Under the pieces are notes generated by a model. It worked only from the letters and a program-made list of their open reading frames with translations. It did not search any database and had not been told where the DNA came from. Position numbers and translations under genes: made by a program. Of a stretch of 64,000 bases of DNA, positions 8,484-16,810 are shown piece after piece (the first letter of the stretch is position 1; every line of letters starts with the position of its first letter). Source of the stretch: Dokdonia sp. Hel_I_53. GTDB taxonomy: Bacteria; Bacteroidota; Bacteroidia; Flavobacteriales; Flavobacteriaceae. The stretch covers positions 2,747,001 through 2,811,000 of the forward strand of contig NZ_VISL01000001.1 of NCBI RefSeq assembly GCF_007827465.1, in the 5' to 3' direction.

Positions 8484-10725
8484 ATGTAGACTTGGATGTA
8501 GTAGTTTCATTGAGCATATTATTTATTTTTTGTACCTGTGTAAGTGCTTTAAATAACTTATCTATTTCTATAGGCTTCCATAAAAAACCATTAAAATGAT
8601 GCGCGTATTCATGAGAGTTTGCCGCTGTGACGTCAGCTGTTAAAGCAAATATAGGTGTGGTTTGATTTACATTAGGAATTGTCCGAATTGATCGTGTTGC
8701 ATCAAAACCATTTAACTCTGGCATATGGATGTCCATAAGTATAAAATCAACACGCTCTTCACTAGCTATTTTGACTGCTTCTAATCCATTTTTTACACGC
8801 TTTATTTTTACACCCCATTTAGTAAGTAGTTTATTCATCACTAAGGCATTAATTTTATTGTCCTCGGCCAGAATAGCAACTTTTCCCATTAATGTGTGTT
8901 TTTCCTGCTTTGAATACTGGAAGGGTATACTTGTTTTTTCTAAATTAAATTTAAAAAGAAAGGTAGATCCTGCATTGACCTCACTTTTAATTCTAATAGA
9001 GCTATTGTGCAATTCTACAAGCTTCTTTACGATAGCCAGACCAAGTCCTGTACCACCATCATTTCTAGTGGTTATAGATTTAGGAATGTAAAAACTTTCA
9101 AAAAGCTTTTCTTGCTCCTCTGGGGATATACCAATACCTGTGTCTATTACTTCAAATGTAATGGTGTCATACTGATCACCTTCATAATCTAAAATTACAT
9201 TTATCTTAATACCACCGTTATCAGTAAATTTTATAGCATTACTAATTAAATTGCCTAGAATTTGAAAGAGCTTGGTTTCATCAAGTAGGTAAGCCTCACT
9301 TACTTTAGGGTCTATTGTTAAAGAAAGTTTGATGTTTTTTTCATCTGCGAGACTTGAATAAGTTTGCTTTATATTATTTAATAATTTTTTAAACTCAACA
9401 GGATATATTTCTAACTGCATATTATCTGATTCTAGTTTGGAAAAATCTAGAATATCATTAATAATTCGCAATAGATTTTTTGAAGAAAATTGAAGAGAAG
9501 TTAACAACTCTTTTTCTCCTTCATCAGATCTTTCATGTAGAAGAGAGATGATACTTGTAATTGCATTTAGAGGAGTCCTAATTTCATGACTCATAGCAGA
9601 TAAAAAGTTCTGCTTCATGGCTGCAGTTTGTTCTGCGCGCTCTTGTTTTTGAGCTATTTCAAATTTTTGACGCTCTAGACGTGCTTGGTTTTCTTTAGAT
9701 TGTAGCTTAGAAATACGCTCATAATTTTCAATCACTTTTAAAGTTTGAGAATTAACAGCATCATCCTTTTCATCTATATATTTCTCCAAGTAATTTAAAG
9801 CCTTCTTTGTATTACCTTCATCTTTATAAATACTATACATGAAATGATAGCATTTATATTTCATTACAGAAAGTTCATTTTTATCACTGAGATCTATAGC
9901 TTTTTTTAAAAAAAATTTTGCTTTTTCAGAATCTCCTTGTCTCACAAATAAATGAGCAATTTTATTATAACACATAGCTATACCAAAAACATCATCTACT
10001 TCCCTGTGGATAGCTAATGCTTCTTGAAAATCACTGAGAGCATCCGAGTATTTTTCTAAATACGTAAGTATTTTACCTCTACCATATACAGCAAAAGCAT
10101 AACCTCTTCTATCACCAGTAGAAATTTTAATAGAAATCGACTTTGTAATTAGATTGAGAGCTAGATTAATTTTCTTTTGCTTCAGGAGTATTCCTGAGAG
10201 AGGATTGTAAACGTTAGATTCTAAATTAAGATTCTCAGCTTGTTGTGCACAATTTATAGCATTTTCATAAGCGACAATGGCATTGGGTTGATCTCCTAAA
10301 ATTTCAAATATAGTTCCAAGAGATTTATGGGCTCTTGACTCGTTGTGCTTATCACCATATTTCCTGTAAATTGTCAAACAATCTATCAAGTGAAACATTC
10401 CTAGGTGATAATTATTAGTTTTGTAATATACTCCAGCAATGTTATAATTTGCATTAGCAATCCCAAGCTCATCATTATCTTCTGCGAAATATTGTATTGC
10501 TTCCTCAGACATAGCAATAGCCTTTTCATTCTCTGCACTTATCATATGATAGAGAGAGATTTTTGTTAGGCATTTACCAATGAGTGATGGGTTCTGTAAA
10601 TTTCTACTTAAAGCAAGGGCATGGTATGAAATTTCAAGACTTTTATTAAGGTCATCGCCACGTTTTAAATAGGCGTGATCAAGAAGTTCTAAAACATTAG
10701 CTTCTACATCAAGTTGTAGACTCAT
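8482..10725 (-). CDS. TPR hybrid sensor histidine kinase with C-terminal receiver
   Basis: This 747-residue protein has about seven tetratricopeptide-like helical pairs in residues 1-320, then a coiled coil (about 325-370). HisKA follows with phospho-acceptor His380 in SAMSHEIRTPLNAI, then HATPase_c with an N box (GNLISNAIKF) and G boxes (DTGIGI, GGTGLGLAIV). A receiver domain completes it, with phospho-acceptor Asp in FILMDIHMPELNG. There is no signal peptide or membrane span, so the sensor is probably cytoplasmic and TPR-mediated protein contact is the likely input. It stands alone without a cognate regulator nearby and converges with purC. Ligand and output are unknown. Confidence 0.9.
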   Translation of the reverse strand: MSLQLDVEANVLELLDHAYLKRGDDLNKSLEISYHALALSRNLQNPSLIGKCLTKISLYHMISAENEKAIAMSEEAIQYFAEDNDELGIANANYNIAGVYYKTNNYHLGMFHLIDCLTIYRKYGDKHNESRAHKSLGTIFEILGDQPNAIVAYENAINCAQQAENLNLESNVYNPLSGILLKQKKINLALNLITKSISIKISTGDRRGYAFAVYGRGKILTYLEKYSDALSDFQEALAIHREVDDVFGIAMCYNKIAHLFVRQGDSEKAKFFLKKAIDLSDKNELSVMKYKCYHFMYSIYKDEGNTKKALNYLEKYIDEKDDAVNSQTLKVIENYERISKLQSKENQARLERQKFEIAQKQERAEQTAAMKQNFLSAMSHEIRTPLNAITSIISLLHERSDEGEKELLTSLQFSSKNLLRIINDILDFSKLESDNMQLEIYPVEFKKLLNNIKQTYSSLADEKNIKLSLTIDPKVSEAYLLDETKLFQILGNLISNAIKFTDNGGIKINVILDYEGDQYDTITFEVIDTGIGISPEEQEKLFESFYIPKSITTRNDGGTGLGLAIVKKLVELHNSSIRIKSEVNAGSTFLFKFNLEKTSIPFQYSKQEKHTLMGKVAILAEDNKINALVMNKLLTKWGVKIKRVKNGLEAVKIASEERVDFILMDIHMPELNGFDATRSIRTIPNVNQTTPIFALTADVTAANSHEYAHHFNGFLWKPIEIDKLFKALTQVQKINNMLNETTTSKST

Positions 10726-11029
10726 ATTCTTGGGGGATGTTGATTTTATAAATCCATTTTCTGTTTTAGGGAAATCAAATTTACTTATAATAAATAGTAT
10801 TTGTAATCTATTTTTCTGAAATTTAGAAGATTAGGTTTTAATTGTGATTGTTATTTAGACTCAGTCAAATTGTTTTAGATAGTTTTACAGTATATCTACT
10901 TCCACTAAAGTAGTATATCGATTTATTCATCTTTACTGCTAAATTTAAATTTACGATAATAAGAGTGCAATAGTTTTTCTATATTATCAATTTCAATTAA
11001 AAGTACTTAGTTTTAGAGAATTATTCTTA
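10726..11029. other. Intergenic gap between two minus-strand genes
   Basis: About 304 bp, very AT-rich, with no ORF of useful length. It holds a likely promoter for the TPR kinase and the region downstream of the topoisomerase gene. No convincing terminator or RNA gene was seen. Confidence 0.6.
10776..10783 (-). promoter_or_regulatory. Candidate Bacteroidota -7 element for the TPR kinase
   Basis: On the minus strand the sequence reads TAAATTTG, a perfect match to the Bacteroidota -7 consensus TAnnTTTG. It lies about 50 bp upstream of the ATG at 10725. The expected -33 TTG is only approximated by TTA about 20 bp further upstream, so the call is tentative. Confidence 0.4.
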
Positions 11030-12106
11030 CTATGAAAAATCAATTTCAAATTTTGAGATCATTTGAAGTAATATTTCTTCAGTCTCTGTAAAGAAAGGCC
11101 GAGGAGAAGTCTGGCTATCAATTTTGTCGAAATATTCAATAATACTTCCCGTTTCATAAGCATCTACTACCTGAGGGTGTACGTAGTAATTCCTGCAAAC
11201 ATTTCTAGTATTACCTAATGCTTCTGCAGCAGCATCAAATCCTCTTAAAACATTGGATTTATTTTCTTTTTCATCTGGAGTATAGCCAATATCATAAACG
11301 GTCTCAAAAAAAGTTTTTGTCGCTCCCCATGTTCTGAAGTCTTTTGCTGAGAATAAATCACCACTTATTTCTTTGATATAGTCATTTACCATCCCGCTAT
11401 CAATACGATGCTTTTCTCCTATAGAGTCGTAAAATTGAAATAGCTCCCAACCAGGTATTTCCTCGCATCTATTTACAAGCTTTGCAAGCTTTTTATTACG
11501 AATAGTGATTGCGTGCTTTTTTCCTTTTTTACCAGTAAATTCAAATTTAATTCTGTTTTTAGATGTAGTGACATGCCTGGTTCTTAACGTAGATAATCCA
11601 TAGGTTTTATTTCTTTTTGCATAATAATCATTACCGATTCTAATGTGAGTTTCTTCCATCAATCTAAGAATGAGCGCAAGAACCTTGCGTTGTGTCATCC
11701 CTGGTAGATCCAGATCTTGATCAACTCGATCTCTAATAAGTGGTAGAGCCTTACCGAAACTAGCCAACTTATAGAACTTAGTCTGGTTTCTTATTTTAGA
11801 CCATAAATCATGATAACGATACACCTTTCTATTCTTTGCATCACGACCTACTACTTGCAAATGTCCGTTTGGAGGATAAGCAATACGTACCTTCTCCCAG
11901 TTAGGGGGTATCACAAGTTTATTTATGCGGTCTAATTCTTTTTTATCTTTAAGTGGTTTATTATTAAAAACATAGTCATACTTTTCTTTATTTTTCTTTC
12001 TGCGTATGTTGAGGTCCGCATCAGATACGTAGATTAGGTTTGCTATTGAAGCTGTCTCTTCTGGATTCTTAAGAATTTTTTCTATTTGGCTAGCTGTAAG
12101 TGTCAT
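11030..12106 (-). CDS. DNA topoisomerase IB (poxvirus-like)
   Basis: The 358-residue protein relaxes supercoiled DNA through a 3'-phosphotyrosine intermediate. The N-terminal domain includes VIPPNWEKVRIAYPPNGHLQ, the family opening. The catalytic core has the Arg/Lys clusters of type IB enzymes (for example ETHIRIGNDYYAK and LRTRHV), FRTWGATKTF with the active Arg, and the nucleophile tyrosine in CRNYYVHPQV (Tyr308 by alignment to xxYxHP). Bacterial members have a similar length of 320-370 residues. It is transcribed away from the symporter gene with a 97-bp shared upstream region. Its physiological role in bacteria is poorly defined and is probably in supercoiling or repair. Confidence 0.93.
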   Translation of the reverse strand: MTLTASQIEKILKNPEETASIANLIYVSDADLNIRRKKNKEKYDYVFNNKPLKDKKELDRINKLVIPPNWEKVRIAYPPNGHLQVVGRDAKNRKVYRYHDLWSKIRNQTKFYKLASFGKALPLIRDRVDQDLDLPGMTQRKVLALILRLMEETHIRIGNDYYAKRNKTYGLSTLRTRHVTTSKNRIKFEFTGKKGKKHAITIRNKKLAKLVNRCEEIPGWELFQFYDSIGEKHRIDSGMVNDYIKEISGDLFSAKDFRTWGATKTFFETVYDIGYTPDEKENKSNVLRGFDAAAEALGNTRNVCRNYYVHPQVVDAYETGSIIEYFDKIDSQTSPRPFFTETEEILLQMISKFEIDFS

Positions 12107-12203
12107 TGTACTAAAATACCGCCATAAACAAAATCGATTTCAAAAAAATGTGTGAACCTTTTCGTAAACTGCTCTTAAATTTTGTTACTTCACTTTCTAA
12201 AGT

Positions 12204-13601
12204 ATGAGAACTATGATTATGCAAACCTCTTTTTATGAGCAACTCAATACTATAATTTCAGATTTTTCTAGTGCCATGTGGGGTATTCCTCTGGTATGCT
12301 TACTCATAGGAGGAGGATTATTCTTGTTGATTTATTCCAGATTTCTTCCATTTAGATATCTAGGTCATGCCATAGCGGTGTTACGTGGTAAATATGATGA
12401 TGAGCAAGATGAAGGCGAGATTTCACATTTTGAAGCGCTCACTACAGCCTTAAGTGCAACAGTGGGAATGGGAAATATTGCAGGAGTAGCAGTAGCTATA
12501 GCAATAGGTGGTCCAGGAGCAGTTTTTTGGATGTGGATGAGCGCTATTGTAGGTATGGCAACCAAATTTTTTACAGGATCGCTAGCCATTATGTATAGAG
12601 GTAAGGATAGTGAAGGTAAACTTCAAGGAGGACCTATGTACTTTATAATGGAAGGAATGGGAAAGGCATGGAAACCTCTTGCAGCTATTTTTAGTGTCGC
12701 TGGACTCGTAGGGGCATTGCCTGTATTTAATGTCAATCAGCTTACACAAGCCATCAACGATATTTTATTAGTGCCTCAAGGAATTGCTGTTGGATTGCAA
12801 ACCAATCTTATTATTGGGTTAGTGCTTGTTATTATCACTGGATTTGTAATTCTTGGTGGTTTAGACCGTATTTCAAAAACAGCAGCAAAGCTAGTTCCGG
12901 CTATGGTATTACTATATTTTCTAGCTGTTTTAGCTATATTATTTGTTAATATAGAAGTGGTTCCTAGCTATTTAATGCTCATTTTTACAGATGCCTTTAG
13001 TGCAGATTTTTATAAAACTGACGAGCTGTTAGGAGGCGTTTTAGGCGGTTTGATTTTACTTGGTATCAAACGTGGTGCATTTTCTAATGAAGCAGGTGTT
13101 GGTACGGCACCTATGGCACATGGAGCGGCAAAAACAGCTCAGCCCATACGCGAAGGGTTAGTTGCTATGCTTGGGCCAGCTATTGATACCATTATTGTTT
13201 GTACACTTACGGCGCTGGCAATATTGGTAACAGATGTTTGGCAAACAAGTGATGCAAATGGAGTAAGTTTGACGGCTTCCGCTTTCGCGAAAGCGTTATC
13301 ACCCGCAGGTAAATACATCTTACTAATATGCATCGCTGTATTTAGTATCTCATCCCTGTTTTCGTATAGCTATTACGGAACAAAATGTTTGAGTTTCCTT
13401 TTCGGAGCACAAAATAAGAAATACTATAACATCATATACATCGCAAGTATATTGCTAGGAGCCACAACATCTTTAAGCATGATGATTAATCTCATTGATG
13501 GTTTTTTTGCGATAATGGCAATCCCAACAATGATCGCCACACTTTACCTTGCACCTAGGGTTATGAAAGAAGCAAAGCGTTATTTTAAAGATTTAAAATA
13601 A
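12204..13601 (+). CDS. Alanine/glycine:cation symporter (AGCS family)
   Basis: This inner-membrane transporter of 465 residues, with about ten hydrophobic spans, imports alanine or glycine with sodium. The family signature GMGNIAGVAVAIAIGGPGA lies near residues 90-110 and is followed by FWMWMSAIVGMATKF. The conserved GVGTAPMAHGAAKT region is near residue 300. I kept the ATG at 12204; an ATG three codons later is equally possible. A perfect palindrome copy is embedded in frame as SAFAKALS near residue 361, apparently in a loop between membrane segments. The stop codon is part of a strong hairpin. Confidence 0.92.
   Translation: MRTMIMQTSFYEQLNTIISDFSSAMWGIPLVCLLIGGGLFLLIYSRFLPFRYLGHAIAVLRGKYDDEQDEGEISHFEALTTALSATVGMGNIAGVAVAIAIGGPGAVFWMWMSAIVGMATKFFTGSLAIMYRGKDSEGKLQGGPMYFIMEGMGKAWKPLAAIFSVAGLVGALPVFNVNQLTQAINDILLVPQGIAVGLQTNLIIGLVLVIITGFVILGGLDRISKTAAKLVPAMVLLYFLAVLAILFVNIEVVPSYLMLIFTDAFSADFYKTDELLGGVLGGLILLGIKRGAFSNEAGVGTAPMAHGAAKTAQPIREGLVAMLGPAIDTIIVCTLTALAILVTDVWQTSDANGVSLTASAFAKALSPAGKYILLICIAVFSISSLFSYSYYGTKCLSFLFGAQNKKYYNIIYIASILLGATTSLSMMINLIDGFFAIMAIPTMIATLYLAPRVMKEAKRYFKDLK
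13280..13295. repeat. Dispersed palindrome, perfect, in AGCS gene
   Basis: Perfect CGCTTTCGCGAAAGCG read as Ala-Phe-Ala-Lys-Ala in the symporter. Confidence 0.85.
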
Positions 13602-13607
13602 CGCTTT
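13574..13607. terminator. Bidirectional terminator overlapping the AGCS stop codon
   Basis: Left arm AAAGCGTTATTTTAA (13574-13588) pairs perfectly with the right arm (13593-13607) around a 4-nt loop. The last codons and the TAA (13599-13601) of the symporter lie inside the stem. The next gene, on the minus strand, ends 22 bp away, so the hairpin probably serves both. Confidence 0.7.
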
Positions 13608-13629
13608 GTTAATAGTTTTATGTGATGAT

Positions 13630-15258
13630 TTAAACTTGTATTATCCCAAGATTAAATGGCTTTTCGATAGGTGCATGATCTGCAGCTTCAATTCCCATTG
13701 AGATCCATTTGCGCGTATCTCGTGGGTCTATGATTCCATCTGTCCAAATGCGTGAGGCTGCATAGTATGGAGAAACTTGATCGTCATACTTAGATTTAAT
13801 TTTTTCAAATAAAGCTTTTTCCACCTCTGGAGTAATTTCCTTTCCTTTTTTCTTTAAAGAGGCAGTTTCTATTTGCAATAGCACTTTTGCTGCACTATTT
13901 CCAGACATTACGGCTAGCTCTGCACTAGGCCAGGCAACTATTAACCTAGGGTCATAAGCTTTACCACACATCGCATAATTTCCAGCCCCGTAAGAATTCC
14001 CTATTACAATTGTAAATTTTGGAACCACAGAATTTGAAACAGCATTTACCATTTTAGCACCGTCTTTAATTATACCTCCGTGCTCGCTTTTACTACCCAC
14101 CATAAATCCAGTCACATCTTGTAAAAACACCAGCGGTATTTTTTTCTGGTTACAATTAGCTATAAATCGTGTTGCCTTATCTGCGCTATCAGAATAAATA
14201 ACTCCCCCAAACTGCATTTCACCTTTTTTTGTTTTTACGAGTTTACGTTGGTTTGCCACAATTCCTACTGCCCAACCATTTATTCTAGCATATCCAGTTA
14301 GTATTGTCTGACCGTATCCTTCCTTATATTCATCAAATTCAGAGTTATCTACCAATCTGTCTATGATATCTCGCATATCATATTGGTCTGCACGAGATGC
14401 AGGTAAAATACCAAAAAGTTCTTCTGGGTCTTTTGCAGGTTTTGCAGATTCAATACGATTATAACCCGCTTTTGTATAATCGCCGATCTTTCCCATCAAT
14501 TTTTTGATGGTATCAAGAGCGTCTTTGTCATCTTTAGACTTATAATCTGTAACCCCAGAAATCTCACAGTGTGTTGTAGCACCACCTAGGGTCTCATTAT
14601 CAATAGATTCACCAATAGCCGCTTTTACAAGATAACTTCCAGCTAAGAAAATACTACCTGTTTTGTCAACAATAAGTGCTTCGTCACTCATGATAGGCAA
14701 ATAAGCACCTCCTGCAACACAGCTTCCCATGACTGCAGAAATTTGAGTAATTCCCATACTGCTCATCACTGCGTTATTTCTAAAAATACGGCCAAAATGT
14801 TCCTTGTCTGGAAAGATTTCATCTTGCATAGGTAAATACACACCGGCACTATCAACTAAGTAGATTATAGGTAATTTATTTTCCATTGCAATTTCTTGCG
14901 CTCTTAGGTTCTTTTTACCAGTTATAGGAAACCAAGCCCCAGCTTTTACGGTAGCATCATTCGCAACAATAACACATTGCTTACCAGATACATGTCCTAT
15001 TTTAATGACCACACCACCAGATGGACATCCACCATGATCTTCATACATTCCATCTCCAGCAAATGCAGCGATTTCTATACACTTATCTGGATTATCTACA
15101 AGATAATTAACACGCTCACGTGCGGTCATTTTACCTTTCTCGTGATGCTTATCTATTCTCTTTTGTCCACCTCCTAATTTAACTTGGGCAAGACGCTGAC
15201 GCATGTCAGAGAGTAACAATTTGTTATGATCTTCGTTTTTATTAAATTTTAAATCCAT
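13630..15258 (-). CDS. Acyl-CoA carboxylase, beta (carboxyltransferase) subunit
   Basis: This biotin-dependent carboxyltransferase resembles the methylcrotonyl/propionyl-CoA carboxylase beta chain. It has two crotonase-like halves. Visible motifs include HHEKGKMTARERV near the N-terminus, PSGGVVIKIGHVSG, the oxyanion region SVMGSCVAGGAYLP-like near residue 185, and in the second half FLQDVTGFMVGSKSEHGG, VIGNSYGAGNYAMCGKAYDP and the C-terminal DGIIDPRDTRKW. I chose the ATG at 15258 (MDLKFNKNEDHNKLL) because homologues I recall begin there; an ATG at 15288 would add ten residues. The biotin carboxylase partner is not in the window, so the exact acyl-CoA substrate is open. Confidence 0.92.
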   Translation of the reverse strand: MDLKFNKNEDHNKLLLSDMRQRLAQVKLGGGQKRIDKHHEKGKMTARERVNYLVDNPDKCIEIAAFAGDGMYEDHGGCPSGGVVIKIGHVSGKQCVIVANDATVKAGAWFPITGKKNLRAQEIAMENKLPIIYLVDSAGVYLPMQDEIFPDKEHFGRIFRNNAVMSSMGITQISAVMGSCVAGGAYLPIMSDEALIVDKTGSIFLAGSYLVKAAIGESIDNETLGGATTHCEISGVTDYKSKDDKDALDTIKKLMGKIGDYTKAGYNRIESAKPAKDPEELFGILPASRADQYDMRDIIDRLVDNSEFDEYKEGYGQTILTGYARINGWAVGIVANQRKLVKTKKGEMQFGGVIYSDSADKATRFIANCNQKKIPLVFLQDVTGFMVGSKSEHGGIIKDGAKMVNAVSNSVVPKFTIVIGNSYGAGNYAMCGKAYDPRLIVAWPSAELAVMSGNSAAKVLLQIETASLKKKGKEITPEVEKALFEKIKSKYDDQVSPYYAASRIWTDGIIDPRDTRKWISMGIEAADHAPIEKPFNLGIIQV

Positions 15259-15416
15259 AGATGGAATGCTATTGTTTTTAAGAGGCATAAAGGTACATAA
15301 AGAAGCGCAGGAGAAAAATGGTAAATGAGCAATCTTATAGTGTGAGATTTAGGTTTTTTCTAAGGAAACAAATCTTTGGGTTTAAAGAAGTATTTTTACA
15401 TTAAAACCGACTCATT

Positions 15417-16238
15417 TTGACAATTAATTGCCTAGGAAAACTTGTTGACCTTTCAACTCCCAGTGTTATGGGGATTCTTAACCTAACTCCAGATAGCTTT
15501 TACGATGGGGGCAGCTATCAAGATTTGGACAAAGCCTTGGTTCATACGGCAAAGATGCTTGATGAAGGAGCGACCTTTATAGATGTAGGAGCATATAGTT
15601 CGAGACCAGGTGCTCAAAATATATCAGAAGAAGAAGAAGAAAAGCGATTGATACCCATTGTAATAGAACTAGTAAAGGCTTTTCCTGACATTTTAATTTC
15701 TGTAGATACTTTTCGTGCAAGCGTAGCAAAAAAAGCTATTGAAAGTGGTGCCGCTCTAATTAACGATATAAGTGCGGGTCAACTAGATCCAAATATGATG
15801 GAAATCGTAGGTAACCTTGGCGCCCCCTATATTATGATGCATATGCGTGGTACTCCACAAACAATGAAATCTTTCACTAGTTATGATGATATCACAAAAG
15901 ACGTAATACACTATTTTTCTGAACGTGTTGCGCTTTCGCGAAAGCATAAAATAAATGATCTCATTTTAGATCCAGGTTTTGGATTTGCAAAAGACACAAG
16001 TCAAAACTTTGAGTTGCTTAAAAATTTAAGCTTATTAAAAAGTTTTGAGTTACCAATTTTAACTGGTCTTTCAAGGAAATCTATGATTTACAAGACTTTA
16101 GGTGTCTCTCCAAAAGAAGCTCTAAATGGAACGACAGCGTTGCATATGGTTGCCTTGCAAAACGGCACTAAGATTTTAAGAGCACATGATGTAAAAGAGG
16201 CTGTAGAGTGTGTAAACCTTTTTAATGTTCTTAAATGA
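15417..16238 (+). CDS. folP: Dihydropteroate synthase
   Basis: This folate pathway enzyme condenses dihydropterin pyrophosphate with p-aminobenzoate and is the target of sulfonamides. The 273-residue TIM barrel carries MGILNLTPDSFYDGG near residue 18, DVGAYSSRPGA near residue 58, ISVDTFRASVA, INDISAG, MHMRGTPQTM, DPGFGFAKD and the C-terminal GLSRKSMIYKTLG. The start is a TTG at 15417 with no ATG before the first motif. A palindrome copy with 15 of 16 bases is read in frame 3 (ALSRKH near residue 175), between the fifth and sixth barrel segments. Confidence 0.95.
   Translation: MTINCLGKLVDLSTPSVMGILNLTPDSFYDGGSYQDLDKALVHTAKMLDEGATFIDVGAYSSRPGAQNISEEEEEKRLIPIVIELVKAFPDILISVDTFRASVAKKAIESGAALINDISAGQLDPNMMEIVGNLGAPYIMMHMRGTPQTMKSFTSYDDITKDVIHYFSERVALSRKHKINDLILDPGFGFAKDTSQNFELLKNLSLLKSFELPILTGLSRKSMIYKTLGVSPKEALNGTTALHMVALQNGTKILRAHDVKEAVECVNLFNVLK
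15931..15945. repeat. Dispersed palindrome, 15 of 16 bases, in folP
   Basis: CGCTTTCGCGAAAGC followed by A instead of G. It is read in frame 3 as LSRKH. Confidence 0.8.
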
Positions 16239-16388
16239 AGATGGTTTTAATTTTCAGTATTTAACAATTGTGAGTTCTTAATTTATTCTAATAATATTAA
16301 GTCTATAATAGTATTACTCTATAGTGTAGAGCGTTAGTCATTACTCTGACATAAGAAAATTTATAATTGCTTTCTTGGACTGCTATAA

Positions 16389-16415
16389 AAAAACCTCTCC
16401 AGAGGAGAGGTTTTT
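16389..16415. terminator. Bidirectional intrinsic terminator
   Basis: AAAAACCTCTCC (16389-16400), loop AGA, then GGAGAGGTTTTT (16404-16415): a perfect 12-bp stem with A-run and T-run ends that would work on both strands. It lies between folP (+) and the peroxidase gene (-), though 150 bp or more from each. Confidence 0.8.
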
Positions 16416-16763
16416 AAAAGTGCAATTTGGTATTGGTCAGTGAATAATTACTTGTTATCGGTATCTATAAAGACACCAGGTATATTTTCAATATATTATG
16501 CTTCTTACTTTATCTTCAGCCTATAAAAGCAGTATTTGTTGTGAGTACTAACTCAGACATTTACTAAAAAGTGATGCAAATATTTTTCAAATTCAGCGCT
16601 TAAATCGAGCACTAAGATATTAAAATTTAAACGATTATCAAATTATACAACAGCAAATGTTAATGAGGAATTCATGAATTAATTATCGCTACTTTGCAAG
16701 CTTAGTAACTGTAAATTAGTTTAGTAAGGCTGTACTTCGTAATATAACTATTTGTGAGGTATA

Positions 16764-16779
16764 CGCTTTCGCGAAAGCG
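16764..16779. repeat. Dispersed palindrome, perfect, intergenic
   Basis: Perfect CGCTTTCGCGAAAGCG with TA/TA flanks, 32 bp downstream of the peroxidase stop. Confidence 0.85.
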
Positions 16780-16810
16780 TACTCGCAACCACAGAAATAA
16801 TACGCCATCT

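Larger units (their letters stand above)
16239..16810. other. Long non-coding gap between folP and the peroxidase gene
   Basis: About 570 bp without a plausible coding frame, between convergent genes. It contains a strong bidirectional hairpin at 16389-16415 and a perfect palindrome copy at 16764. The 150 bp between the folP stop and the hairpin could be an untranslated tail or a small RNA, but nothing specific was recognised. Confidence 0.6.

Noticed and set aside
16310..16340. Small hairpin CTCTA...TAGAG, possible tRNA or RNA gene
   Set aside because: Only a 5-bp stem, no cloverleaf and no conserved loops.
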